This document shows, one piece after another, positions 7,682-16,175 of a stretch of DNA of 64,000 nt. Below the pieces are notes generated by a model, which ran no database searches, had not been told where the DNA came from, and worked only from the letters and a program-made list of their open reading frames with translations. A program made the position numbers and the translations under genes. Each line of letters opens with the position of its first letter. Within the stretch, counting starts at the first letter, position 1. Where the stretch lies: assembly GCF_963667405.1 (NCBI RefSeq), contig NZ_OY763408.1:1139757-1203756 (forward strand), written 5' to 3'. Source of the stretch: an uncultured Sphaerochaeta sp. (GTDB lineage Bacteria; Spirochaetota; Spirochaetia; Sphaerochaetales; Sphaerochaetaceae).

Positions 7682-9758
7682 CAAAGCAGTGCATCAGTCT
7701 CACATACGCAGGATGAAGATCCTGCGTATTGACCAAGACAACCAGCTGTTCGCTTGACCGGGTCATTCCGACATGCACCAGGTTCGTCAGGACCTGTTCC
7801 TGTTCCGTCGTTTCATACTCATTGCTATTGCTCGGGAGACTGGTCAGACACAGCAGTACGAGCGGAAATTCGACACCTTTTGCTGAGTGGATGGTGCTCA
7901 GTCGTATCCCTTGTTCTTCCGTGAAAGAGAAGGAAGGGGAGAGCATTTCCTGTATCTCCATCCCTGCGTTTCGTACACGGTCCAGGATGGCAGGAAAATC
8001 CTGTTTGCTCGGCGTGAGGATGCAGATGTTTTCCCACTCATAGGAGAGCACCGAACGATAAAATGTCAGTTGGGCAACGAGGTTGTCCAACCACGCTTTC
8101 CTTCCCTTGCACTGAACCAAGGTTGGGGGAGGCCCATCCCTGAAGGCTGATGATACCAACGCTTGGCCGAGATACTGCTGGTCCAGTCTTTCAATGGGAA
8201 AGGTGTTGCGATGATTTGCCAGCAGGCGGAAGTTCCTTCTTCCCAGTTGGATGTTGCTCTGGATGAGCGGCAGGCCTTTTTGGTAGAGCCGCTGCTGCTC
8301 GTCACAGCTGAGGACCATTGCTGTTCGGGTCAATTTTTTCAGGATGGTGAGAGCCGCCCTGCCGAGATCCTGCACCTCGTCAACAAACAGATTGTCAAAC
8401 AGAATATTCTCATCAAGGTCTTGCATCAGGTATTCGCTGAGTCTCACGGCACTACTGCAAAAGCTGTAGGTGTGCTGCGTCCTCATCTGCCCAAGCACCG
8501 TCTCCTTGATCACATGGATTGCCTTGCGTTGCTGCTTTCCCAATGTGCGTTTCAAGCCGGCACGCGGTATCTTGGCCTGCGTGTACTCCTCCTCGCTGAC
8601 AGCGTGGCGAAACAGGAAGTGCTCAACTTCCTGTTCAAGCAGCCAAAGAGGAAGTGTTTCTGTGGCGAATGGGGCAAGAAGCCGTCTTGTGATCTCCCCA
8701 TCGAGCTTGGCCTCCGGTTCGAAGTGTTGCAAAAGGGAGAAGAGCAGGGCATCAACGGTCATGATGTTCCGCTCGCTTGCAGGGTCGGAGAGCAGGCTTC
8801 CCAAGTACTGGTTGTACTTCGCCAAGGTCCGTGTATAGGTCACCAAAAGGCAACGCCTCTGTGGAAATGTGGACATGCATTGGGCATGGGCTTTCAGCAG
8901 TACCAGGGTCTTCCCGCTCCCAGCCCCACCGCTGATAAGGCTGTCTTGCTCGGATGTCAGCTTTGCAAGCACCGAGCGCTGTTCGGCCGTGAGGCGGATG
9001 GCCTGGCTCTCATACTGGTGCCTGGTTCTTGTGCACACAGCAAAGCTGCGGAGGGCCTGTACATAGCTGCCGATCTCTTTCTGTGCCGTCAGTTGCTGCT
9101 GTTTCTTCCTGACACTGCACTTCAAGGCAAACATTTGGCCTCTTAGTTCATCGATTTTCTCTTGGGATTTCTCCTGGGCCGCATCGAGTTCCCTGAGCTG
9201 CCGCTCCTTCTCTCCAAGTTCATGATAGGCAGTCCGCATCTGCTCACGAAGATCCTGATATTCCAACACTGTCTGCTCCAGCTGTTGGTTGGAGGCAAGC
9301 AGTCTGTCTGCAAGTGCTTTGAGGCGGGCATGCTCATCGAGCAACTGCGCATAACTGTCGGTGCTCTCCCATGCCTTGAGGTAGGCGGAGAGTTGTTCAA
9401 GTTGTCCAACGCTTCCCAAATTCGCCAGACGACAGAAGTGGAGAAGATGGAAGGTGGCTGCACGAGCCTCCTCAACAGAGGAGAAGCTGAAACGGTGGCG
9501 TACCTCATTGGCCTGGATATGGGAGAACTTGAGTTGCTTCAGTGCCGGGATTTCGGGAAGGAACTCGGTTGCATCCCGTGTGATCTCCTCAAGAAATTGG
9601 CTGAGCAGGGTGGAGAAGCTGCACTGCAGGTCCTCCATGGCATACCGCTCCCGCAAGGATGCCTCAATGAAGGAGTGGGCTGCCAGCACAAAGAAACCAG
9701 GGTCGGTGCCCTGCAAATGGTTCAGTCGTTCCAATCGTTGCGCGGTAAGCTCATCCAT
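7650..9758 (-). CDS. UvrD/Rep-type (SF1) DNA helicase
   Basis: About 702 residues. The N-terminal 170 residues are not recognised; a coiled-coil segment covers about 170-240. The helicase core follows: Walker A SGGAGSGKTLVLL near residue 280, Walker B NLFVDEVQDLG near residue 465, and a C-terminal TIHSAKGVEFPLVLL motif followed by VGMTRSSEQLVVL, as in UvrD-like proteins. I take the ATG at 9758; a TTG at 9767 is possible and neither has a clear ribosome site. It is probably an ATP-driven 3'-5' helicase in repair or nucleic-acid stress. It is not UvrD or PcrA proper, given its unusual N-terminus. Confidence 0.8.
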   Translation of the reverse strand: MDELTAQRLERLNHLQGTDPGFFVLAAHSFIEASLRERYAMEDLQCSFSTLLSQFLEEITRDATEFLPEIPALKQLKFSHIQANEVRHRFSFSSVEEARAATFHLLHFCRLANLGSVGQLEQLSAYLKAWESTDSYAQLLDEHARLKALADRLLASNQQLEQTVLEYQDLREQMRTAYHELGEKERQLRELDAAQEKSQEKIDELRGQMFALKCSVRKKQQQLTAQKEIGSYVQALRSFAVCTRTRHQYESQAIRLTAEQRSVLAKLTSEQDSLISGGAGSGKTLVLLKAHAQCMSTFPQRRCLLVTYTRTLAKYNQYLGSLLSDPASERNIMTVDALLFSLLQHFEPEAKLDGEITRRLLAPFATETLPLWLLEQEVEHFLFRHAVSEEEYTQAKIPRAGLKRTLGKQQRKAIHVIKETVLGQMRTQHTYSFCSSAVRLSEYLMQDLDENILFDNLFVDEVQDLGRAALTILKKLTRTAMVLSCDEQQRLYQKGLPLIQSNIQLGRRNFRLLANHRNTFPIERLDQQYLGQALVSSAFRDGPPPTLVQCKGRKAWLDNLVAQLTFYRSVLSYEWENICILTPSKQDFPAILDRVRNAGMEIQEMLSPSFSFTEEQGIRLSTIHSAKGVEFPLVLLCLTSLPSNSNEYETTEQEQVLTNLVHVGMTRSSEQLVVLVNTQDLHPAYVRLMHCFVSEQEPEQTH

Positions 9759-9806
9759 GGTAGGCAAAGTGTAGACGCCGCTGTCACCGATGGCAAGGAA
9801 AAATCG

Positions 9807-11096
9807 TCAGGCTTTGGTGGCGGCTTTGCGCAGTCGGTTGTTGATGGCCACCCCGATGCCTTTCTCTTCCATCAGCGAGCCCACCATGCAGGTCAGGTGC
9901 ATGGTGTCCAGGTGCCTGATAGCCCAATAGAGGCGACGGGCCACTTCCTCTGCATCATCGGTTTCGCTGATGGTGACAACCGGTCCCTTGAAGGGAACCG
10001 AACTCTTCTCCACCAGGATGACTCCGACATCACTGCGGTCCTGATAAAGGGAGACATCGTCCACAAGATAGAACGGGGTGGTGGGGGCATAGTGGCTGTC
10101 CAGAAGTCCCGGGCTGGGCAGGGTGGTATCAGTAGGGCCGGCTTTCTTGGCCATTTCAACGTTTCCCAGAATGGGCGCCAGTTCTTCCACTCCGATTTTC
10201 CCCGGCCTGAGAATGGTGGGTACGGCAGTGCAGAGGCTCAGTACGGTAGACTCAATGCCCACCGTGCAGGCTCCACCATCGAGCACCGCCTCGATCCTCT
10301 CCCCCAATTGTTCTTTCACATGGGCTGCGGTGGTCGGGCTGGTGTAGCCGAAACGGTTGGCGCTGGGGGCTGCTATGGGGAGGCCGCTTGCCTTGATCAG
10401 GCTGAGTGCCAGGGGATTGGAAGGCATGCGGATTGCAACGGTCTCGCTGCCTGCTGTTACGATGGAGGGGACGAGTGCACTCTTTTTCAGCACCAGGGTC
10501 AAGGGGCCCGGCCAGAAGGTCCTCATCAGGGTGTAGGCTTGCTCACTGACGTCAACGGCCAAGCCATCCAGTTGGGAAAGGTCAGCAATATGGACGATCA
10601 GGGGGTCGAAGAAGGGTCTTTGCTTTGCGGAGAAGATGCGCTTTACCGCTTCCTCATTGGTTGCATCGGCACCCAGACCGTAGACGGTCTCGGTGGGGAA
10701 AGCCACCAGCTTGCCCTCCTTGAGCAGGGAGGCATACGCTTCGATCAGGAGAGGGATTTGCTTTTGGGGCTCTGGATACTCGGCAATGAAAGCCAGTGCA
10801 TCATCTGTGGTATGAAAGTACAGGGTTTGCAGAGGATCTTCAGAGCTGTCCAGCTTGCACAAAAAGCTCAGCCTTCCCTTCTCATCAAGATGGAAATCAG
10901 AAGAGGAAGCAAGCATGGCTTGCTTCTCTTGTTCCTTGGTCAGGGAAAACAGGGCATTGGTTTCACACAGTGCTTTTGCCTGTACCGTCTCTTCTTGTGC
11001 AGGGGAGATCACACACCTTCCGATACAGGATGGAAGGACAAGACCTGACAAGGTCTTGGCAAGAGCATAGGTACAGAACAAGGTGCAATGCGACAT
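9807..11096 (-). CDS. sua5: Sua5/YrdC-type threonylcarbamoyl-AMP synthase with N-terminal extension
   Basis: A 429-residue protein; Sua5 enzymes are usually about 340. The YrdC domain begins near residue 115 (GKLVAFPTETVYGLGADA, then AKQRPFFDPLIVHI) and the Sua5 C-terminal domain follows (SPGLLDSHYAPTTPF). It makes threonylcarbamoyl-AMP for the t6A modification of tRNA at position 37. The first 110 residues match nothing I know; they begin MSHCTLFCTYALAKTL and contain several Cys. The start is well supported, since GGAGG sits six bases before the ATG at 11096, so the extension is likely translated. The downstream helicase is in the same direction after a 48-base gap. Confidence 0.85.
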   Translation of the reverse strand: MSHCTLFCTYALAKTLSGLVLPSCIGRCVISPAQEETVQAKALCETNALFSLTKEQEKQAMLASSSDFHLDEKGRLSFLCKLDSSEDPLQTLYFHTTDDALAFIAEYPEPQKQIPLLIEAYASLLKEGKLVAFPTETVYGLGADATNEEAVKRIFSAKQRPFFDPLIVHIADLSQLDGLAVDVSEQAYTLMRTFWPGPLTLVLKKSALVPSIVTAGSETVAIRMPSNPLALSLIKASGLPIAAPSANRFGYTSPTTAAHVKEQLGERIEAVLDGGACTVGIESTVLSLCTAVPTILRPGKIGVEELAPILGNVEMAKKAGPTDTTLPSPGLLDSHYAPTTPFYLVDDVSLYQDRSDVGVILVEKSSVPFKGPVVTISETDDAEEVARRLYWAIRHLDTMHLTCMVGSLMEEKGIGVAINNRLRKAATKA

Positions 11097-11178
11097 GAGG
11101 AGCCTCCAAACGCTATGTGCCGAAAGCCTATCGCAAATGAGCGATGCAAGGCAAGGCTTGGTGTGCTAGACTGCATGC

Positions 11179-11667
11179 ATGGATGTACGGAAATACCAAA
11201 GCAAGGATCTGGATCGGATGATTTCCATCTGGAATGAGGTGGTAAGGAAGGGCAATGCCTTCCCTCAGACTGACCTGCTTGATCAAGCATCGGCAGCTCG
11301 ATTCTTTGCATCGCAAACCTTCTGTGCAGTCGCTGTTGAACAGGAGACAGTACTTGGTTTGTATATTCTCCATCCCAACAACATTGGGAGGGTAGGCCAC
11401 ATCGCCAACGCTTCCTACGCGGTATGCCAGGCAAGCAGGGGAAAGGGCGTGGGCAGGCTCCTGGTGGAGCACAGCCTGGCCCAGCTTCCCCTCCATGGCT
11501 TTCGCATCCTCCAGTTCAATGCGGTGGTTGCTTCCAATACCGCGGCCATCACGCTGTATGAGCGCTTGGGCTTTCAGAAGCTGGGAACCATCAGAGAGGG
11601 TTTTGCCAAGGATGATGGGACCTATGAGGATATCATCCCGATGGTGTACTACGTCAACGGACGATAA
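11179..11667 (+). CDS. GNAT-family N-acetyltransferase
   Basis: A 162-residue single GNAT domain. The acetyl-CoA loop is in the segment ASRGKGVGRLLVEH, and the C-terminal NTAAITLYERLGFQKLGTI is the usual beta-bulge and pyrophosphate region. It diverges from the Sua5 gene across an 82-base gap. The substrate is unknown; related proteins acetylate amino acids, ribosomal proteins or small amines. Confidence 0.85.
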   Translation: MDVRKYQSKDLDRMISIWNEVVRKGNAFPQTDLLDQASAARFFASQTFCAVAVEQETVLGLYILHPNNIGRVGHIANASYAVCQASRGKGVGRLLVEHSLAQLPLHGFRILQFNAVVASNTAAITLYERLGFQKLGTIREGFAKDDGTYEDIIPMVYYVNGR

Positions 11668-11807
11668 GGATCACCAAGCAAGGCTTTGGCTTGGCTGCAA
11701 AGGATGGCATTGGTTCCCACTCGTGCTGGCAACGGCTGTCTGCTTCTCATGAAAAACAAAGCAGTGATAAACCATTCATCTCGGCTTCAAGAGGATGGTC
11801 ATCGAAC

Positions 11808-11852
11808 TTGAAACCTACAAAAATGTCTATATAATACTATGTAGATATATAG
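11808..11852 (+). promoter_or_regulatory. Promoter and probable autoregulatory operator of brnTA locus 1
   Basis: TTGAAA at 11808-11813 and TATAAT at 11830-11835 with a 16-base spacer make a strong sigma-70 promoter. An inverted repeat, CTATATA (11827-11833) and TATATAG (11846-11852), overlaps the -10 box. BrnA antitoxins are known to repress their own promoter, so this is a likely BrnA site. A related ATACTATG-AG-TATATA element precedes locus 2. Confidence 0.6.
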
Positions 11853-11860
11853 GAGTGTTC

Positions 11861-12156
11861 ATGTACGCTTGGGACCCTGAAAAGAGTAAAAGAAACAAGT
11901 TGAAACACGGGTTCTCATTCGAAGAGATCCTTGATGTGTTTAACGATCCTTATTTACTGGAAAGGGTTGACTGGGAACACTCGAATCAACAAGAGACAAG
12001 GTTTTAATGTCTTGGGCGACATGGGAGCTCTTTGATTGTTCTAAAGTCTCCACTGACACCGAAGAGCTGATATCGGCAAGAGAGGCTTCCCCACGAGAAA
12101 AGAGGGCATATCATGACTATGAAAAAGAAAGATACGACGAAACATGGTGGAATTGA
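11861..12156 (+). pseudogene. brnT: brnT toxin, degraded (locus 1)
   Basis: Begins as a normal BrnT (MYAWDPEKSKRNKLKHGFSFEEILDVF), with AGGAG ten bases upstream. The frame stops at TAA 12005-12007 after residue 48, where about 90 are expected. The rest of the family sequence is still readable in other frames: NVLGDMGAL, then LIVLKSPLTPK, then ELISAREASPREKRAYHDYEK, ending at 12156. That requires about three frame changes, so this is true decay and not a single read error. The toxin, an RNase T2-unrelated ribonuclease fold, cannot be made in full. Confidence 0.8.
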
Positions 12157-12403
12157 TTATTCCGATATTCCTGAGATGACAGACGAGCAACTTGCACAAT
12201 TGCAGCCTTCCCTTCTAGGCAATCTTGCAAATTTTCGTCCAATCAAGAAGAAAATCAGCATCTATGTTGATGCCGATGTACTGGAGCATTACAAGTCGAA
12301 AGGAAAAGGGTACCAGACAAAAATCAACCGGGTTTTGAGGGAAGGCATGCTCCGAGAGACTGCACCTACCTACGGCAAGCAATCAGAACCGGAAGAAGAG
12401 TAG
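12113..12403 (+). CDS. brnA: BrnA-type antitoxin (locus 1)
   Basis: A 96-residue antitoxin with the BrnA C-terminal DNA-binding signature KKISIYVDADVLEHYKSKGKGYQTKINRVLRE, which is ribbon-helix-helix-like. ATG choices are 12113 and 12119. The frame is intact although the toxin in front is broken, and its start overlaps the remains of the toxin C-terminus, as in a native brnTA operon. Its last about 55 bases are nearly identical to those of the locus 2 antitoxin, while the front half is diverged, so the gene is a mosaic. Confidence 0.85.
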   Translation: MTMKKKDTTKHGGIDYSDIPEMTDEQLAQLQPSLLGNLANFRPIKKKISIYVDADVLEHYKSKGKGYQTKINRVLREGMLRETAPTYGKQSEPEEE

Positions 12404-12406
12404 AAC

Positions 12407-12670
12407 CTACTCCCCTATGATCTTCACCAGGACCCGCTTCCCGTCAAACCCAAAATAGAAGATCTGCTCCCGGGTGCCGAAGTCCAGCTTTCCTTGTGTA
12501 ATGGCCACCATGCTCTCCCGGCCCATGATGCTACGCTTGAGGTGTGCATCGGCATTGTTATCATACCCGTTGTGCTGGTAGTGGGAGTAGGGCTTTTCCG
12601 GGGCAGTTTCTCCAGCCAACGCTCATAGTCCTGATGCAAAATACTCTCATCATTGTTGATGAAGATGCTG
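12407..12670 (-). pseudogene. yjbQ (UPF0047) 3' remnant
   Basis: A minus-strand fragment highly similar to the 3' two-thirds of the intact yjbQ at 13351-13770. It lacks the first about 50 codons (the similarity ends near 12670), has a frame change at the [10 protein letters not shown] position and a 9-base deletion in the DGKRDKR segment. It sits after brnA locus 1 exactly as the intact gene sits after brnA locus 2, so it marks a segmental duplication or recombination. Confidence 0.85.
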
Positions 12671-12692
12671 CAGGAAGATATGCTTAGTAAAA

Positions 12693-12710
12693 ATATACTA
12701 TGAAGTATAT
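12693..12710 (+). promoter_or_regulatory. Probable BrnA operator, locus 2
   Basis: ATATAC, six bases (TATGAA), GTATAT: a perfect 6-6-6 inverted repeat 35 bases before the locus 2 toxin start. It shares the ATACTATG-AG-TATAT core with the element before locus 1. Confidence 0.5.
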
Positions 12711-12744
12711 ATCAAAACATGTATACTGCTGGTGGAGAGTCTGC

Positions 12745-13049
12745 ATGGGAAAGACAGTGGTTTGTAAGCGTGGGTTATTTGCATGGGATGAGGAGAAGTC
12801 CAATGCTAATCAAAGAAACCATGGAATTTCCTTCCATGAGGCCTCCTTGGTTTTTCTTGATCCCAGAAGAATTGAATTCTTTGACGTGTCGCACTCGGTG
12901 CAAGAACCGCGGTATATTACCCTGGGAAATACATCAAAAAGCAAAGTCATGCTGATGGTGGTGAGCTCGACAAATCGGGTTACAGAACACGGATCAGTCC
13001 TGCTCGCCGTGCATCAAAATTGGAAGAAGGATTGTACTATGAGGGATAG
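12745..13049 (+). pseudogene. brnT: brnT toxin with single frameshift (locus 2)
   Basis: Reads as BrnT from MGKTVVCKRGLFAWDEEKSNANQRNHGISF through PRYITLGNTSKSKVMLMVVSSTNR. The frame then changes near 12977-12980: the expected ending TRISPARRASKLEEGLYYEG is present in the next frame and stops at 13047-13049. One extra G in the GGG run would restore a complete toxin of about 100 residues. As written, the frame runs on into the antitoxin. This could be a real loss, a slippage-controlled toxin, or one base error in the sequence. Confidence 0.75.
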
Positions 13050-13347
13050 AGAAAATAAGAAGAAAGATGAACTTGTGGCGATAAAAGATAGGTCTATAGA
13101 TTTTTCTGATATTCCAGAACTTACTCCAAGTGTTCAACAAACACTTAGGAGGGTAGTACCCAGAGAGTACTATCAAGTGATTCCAATCAAGAAAGCCATC
13201 AGCATCAAACTTGATGCTGATGTACTCGAGTATTACAAATCGGGAGGAAAAGGATATCAGACAAGAATAAATGCAGTTCTCAGGCAGGAGATGCTCCGAG
13301 AGACTTCGCCTACCTACGGCAAGCAATCAGAACCGGAAGAGGAGTAG
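13039..13347 (+). CDS. brnA: BrnA-type antitoxin (locus 2)
   Basis: A 102-residue antitoxin starting at ATG 13039, which overlaps the toxin's expected stop by 11 bases, the usual brnTA layout. It has a divergent front half (MRDRENKKKDELVAIKD) and the conserved BrnA core KKAISIKLDADVLEYYKSG followed by GYQTRINAVLRQ. The open frame extends upstream only because of the toxin frameshift; a 215-residue fusion protein could be made if translation starts at the toxin. Confidence 0.85.
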   Translation: MRDRENKKKDELVAIKDRSIDFSDIPELTPSVQQTLRRVVPREYYQVIPIKKAISIKLDADVLEYYKSGGKGYQTRINAVLRQEMLRETSPTYGKQSEPEEE

Positions 13348-13350
13348 AAC

Positions 13351-13770
13351 CTACTCCCCGATGATCTTCACCAAGACCCGCTTGTCCCGCTTCCCGTCAA
13401 ACTCAAAATAGAAGATCTGCTCCCAGGTGCCGAAGTCCAGCTTTCCTTGTGTAATGCCCACCACGCTCTCCCGACCCATGATGGTACGCTTGAGGTGTGC
13501 ATCGGCATTGTCCTCATATCCATTGTGGTGGTACTGGGAGTAGGGCTTTTCCGGGGCCAGTTTCTCCAGCCAACGCTCATAGTCCTGATGCAGGCCGCTC
13601 TCATCATCGTTGATGAAGACGCTGGCGGTGATGTTCATCGCATTGACCAGTACCAGCCCCTCCTGTACCCCGCTCTCTGCGATTGCCTGGGCAACCATGC
13701 CGGTGATGTTCACCAAGCCTCTTCTGCTCGGCAGATGGAAATGCAGTTCCTTGCGATAGCTTTTCATCAT
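13351..13770 (-). CDS. yjbQ: YjbQ/UPF0047 family protein (thiamine phosphate synthase-like)
   Basis: A 139-residue protein, normal length for the family. Landmarks are [15 protein letters not shown] near residue 43, [18 protein letters not shown] near residue 83 with conserved metal-site His and Asp, and [18 protein letters not shown] near the end. YjbQ proteins are trimeric and have weak thiamine-phosphate synthase activity; the physiological role is unclear. The convergent antitoxin ends 3 bases from its stop. A truncated copy lies at 12407-12670. Confidence 0.9.
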   Translation of the reverse strand: MMKSYRKELHFHLPSRRGLVNITGMVAQAIAESGVQEGLVLVNAMNITASVFINDDESGLHQDYERWLEKLAPEKPYSQYHHNGYEDNADAHLKRTIMGRESVVGITQGKLDFGTWEQIFYFEFDGKRDKRVLVKIIGE

Positions 13771-13795
13771 TGTCTCCTCTCTTGAGCATAGGCAA

Positions 13796-13827
13796 AGGAA
13801 GAGCTCCAGTCAAAGGGGGCTCTTCCT
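13796..13827 (-). terminator. Hairpin terminator after the lipoprotein operon
   Basis: AGGAAGAGC at 13796-13804 pairs with GCTCTTCCT at 13819-13827. On the minus strand it lies just after the lipoprotein stop and is followed by a weak T-run (CTTTGCC). It separates the lipoprotein operon from yjbQ. Confidence 0.5.
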
Positions 13828-13834
13828 GTCTCTC

Positions 13835-16159
13835 CTAGAGGAACGAACGAATGGCGCGTACATAGCATAGATTATCTTTAGCCCTGGTTACAGCAGCACC
13901 CGTGCTGAACACAACACCTGTAGCAAAAGAATTTGACTCCTCAGTGGAAGAAATATAGCCTAATGGAGCTGTATCTCCTTCCGTTACAAACCCGCCGATG
14001 GAATCTCTCATCTGATACAACAAGAGCAATTCATCACGGCTGGGAAGGAACCAGTCATCGTAAGTGGTGGACTCATATATCACGCTCTTACTGTCACAAA
14101 TATCGGCAGCACCAGTTGCCACATACCCTGATTGTGCTGTCATCACGTCGACGATGGTACGGGTATTTGTCTTTCCTGTTCCGACTGCGGTTCCCCGGGC
14201 CCCCTCACCAATTTCATATGACGTTAAGCTTCCTACGAAGGGATGCGTGCCAATTTCATCCGCTGATGCGGCTTCGAGGTACTTCCAACTTGTGATGGAT
14301 GGATCGGCATTCACATGGAATATCACCCCACCTGCAGGTCCTGTGCTTCCCACAGGATGCGACGAGGTGATGGTGTAGGTTGCACTCATCACTTCACTGT
14401 TGGCCATACCCAAGTACGTCGCCATTGCCTTCAACACCGTAGGGGAAGTGGAGTCGGTAATCGGTATATAGGTACTGTATTCATTGCTGCTTATCGTTGG
14501 GGTGGAGCCATCCGTCGTATAGGTGAAGGTCGCTCCACTTGCAGTACTGCTTATGAGAATGCCGACAGCATCAACATAGCTCCCGCCCACTGCACTGAAG
14601 GTAGGGGTAGGACCTTGCGCAACCGTGACCGTCGTTTCAGCAATAGCAGAACTCACCATACCTTTCTTTGCTGCCATGGCTTTTACCGTAGTCGTTGCAG
14701 ATTCGAGGAATTGCATGGGTACTGTTAACGGACTGATGGAAGTGGATGGTATGGAGCCATCGATTGTGCAATGGATGGTTGCACCACTGGTTCCGTTGCT
14801 GATGGTAACCTGTTTCCCTCCCACCACATCAGTTGTGGTCAGCACCGGCGTCACTACCTGATTGGCAGTGAAGAGCTTCATGGCGGAGACGGTCTTGGGT
14901 GTGGTGCCATCCAGATAGGCGAGGCTGACGGTGACCTGATGGCTGCCGGTGGTAGTCAGCTCTGGGGTGAAGGTGAATTGATTGCCATCCCCATCGGTAT
15001 CAACCGCAGCAGTTGCATTGCCATCCAGATACCACGTGGCGGTGATGGTCGGATCCCCGGATTCCTCATAGGTCACCAGGAAATTGGCAAGCGTAGCATC
15101 GGCTTGGTTGATGGCTACATTGCTCACCAGTGCAGGCTCTGTGATGATGACCCCGCCTGGGCCTTCGCCGGTGATGGTGTAAATGCAATCATAGGTTGCA
15201 TATGAATCTCTATACCCATCCTTACACGCTATGGCCTTGATCTCTGTGTCTCCGATTTCGGTGATCTCAAAAGGATCAGTATAAAGGAATGTGGAGCTGT
15301 TTGGCGTCATCAATGCACTAAATCCAGGAACTGTTCCATCCAATGTGTAATAGATGCGAACCTCTTCGACCGGACTTTCAATGGTGATTGTGCGGTATGA
15401 CTGCAGTGGATCCTCATGAGTGGCTTCTGCAGAAGCAGTGACGATGGGTCGATCCAAGGCAGGGAATGGCACGCTTCTCAAGTCAATAGTCCCCTTCGAA
15501 ATCTGACCGTTGTACACATTGATCGTATCAGCCATGAGAATAGGATCGGTCAAGTAGGTTCCCGATTGGTTTCGCATGATGATGTCAATCCCATAGTCAC
15601 CGACGGCGATATCATCGAATATGAGAACTCCCACTTCATTGCCGAAATTACTTCCCGAGTGCTCATATCCATTGCTGAGCCTTGCCTGAAGTTTCACAAA
15701 ATGAGTACCTGTCCAGAGCACGGTCACTTCTGCACGCCCTTTACCTCCGGTCTGATAATGCAGTGCAAAGGTGGCGGAGGTGACTAGCCCTGAGCGGATC
15801 TGGACGCTTTGTGTAGCTGCAGGGGTAAGTGCCACCGCTCCAGTTGTTGCTGGATCGACGCCATAGCCAACCACGTTGATCGTCCAGGTGCCGATCTTCA
15901 GACCATTGATGACAATTGCTTCGCCCAATTGGAAGTTCTGTGGGCCGATGACAACAGTCGGATCCGAATCCAGGCTGCCGCTGATCTGTACCCACGTCAC
16001 CCGAAGGTTTTCCGGGGTGATGGCCCTCGATCCCTTTGACCCGAAATCGATGACAAGATCACCGGTGAGGGGAGCCTCATTGCATGATACCAGAACCACC
16101 AACACACAAAGCAGCGATACCAACAGTAGTGCTGCACGCAGATAGGATGTACGTCTCAT
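13835..16159 (-). CDS. Surface lipoprotein with chitobiase C-terminal repeats and DUF1566 domain
   Basis: A 774-residue predicted lipoprotein (hydrophobic leader, lipobox LVVLVSC near residue 26). The N-terminal third is an Ig-like region shared with its neighbours. Three CHB_HEX_C-type repeats follow, each with an IxYTxDGSxPS core (for example IYYTLDGTVPGF, IHCTIDGSIPS, FTYTTDGSTPT), plus a Ca-loop-like VDTDGDGNQF. The last 150 residues are a DUF1566/Lcl domain (GPAGGVIFHVNADPS, then YDDWFLPSRDELLLL). GAGGAG precedes the ATG. It is the second gene of a two-gene operon. Likely cell-surface carbohydrate binding or adhesion, by domain type only. Confidence 0.8.
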   Translation of the reverse strand: MRRTSYLRAALLLVSLLCVLVVLVSCNEAPLTGDLVIDFGSKGSRAITPENLRVTWVQISGSLDSDPTVVIGPQNFQLGEAIVINGLKIGTWTINVVGYGVDPATTGAVALTPAATQSVQIRSGLVTSATFALHYQTGGKGRAEVTVLWTGTHFVKLQARLSNGYEHSGSNFGNEVGVLIFDDIAVGDYGIDIIMRNQSGTYLTDPILMADTINVYNGQISKGTIDLRSVPFPALDRPIVTASAEATHEDPLQSYRTITIESPVEEVRIYYTLDGTVPGFSALMTPNSSTFLYTDPFEITEIGDTEIKAIACKDGYRDSYATYDCIYTITGEGPGGVIITEPALVSNVAINQADATLANFLVTYEESGDPTITATWYLDGNATAAVDTDGDGNQFTFTPELTTTGSHQVTVSLAYLDGTTPKTVSAMKLFTANQVVTPVLTTTDVVGGKQVTISNGTSGATIHCTIDGSIPSTSISPLTVPMQFLESATTTVKAMAAKKGMVSSAIAETTVTVAQGPTPTFSAVGGSYVDAVGILISSTASGATFTYTTDGSTPTISSNEYSTYIPITDSTSPTVLKAMATYLGMANSEVMSATYTITSSHPVGSTGPAGGVIFHVNADPSITSWKYLEAASADEIGTHPFVGSLTSYEIGEGARGTAVGTGKTNTRTIVDVMTAQSGYVATGAADICDSKSVIYESTTYDDWFLPSRDELLLLYQMRDSIGGFVTEGDTAPLGYISSTEESNSFATGVVFSTGAAVTRAKDNLCYVRAIRSFL

Positions 16160-16175
16160 CTTCTGTCACTCCTCT

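Noticed and set aside
8163..9146. 327-codon plus-strand frame
   Set aside because: Antisense to the helicase core motifs; no motif or ribosome site of its own.
9162..11048. 628-codon open frame on the plus strand
   Set aside because: It lies opposite the helicase and Sua5 genes, which have clear motifs and a ribosome site; its own translation shows no domain and is His/Gly/Gln-rich, as antisense shadows are.
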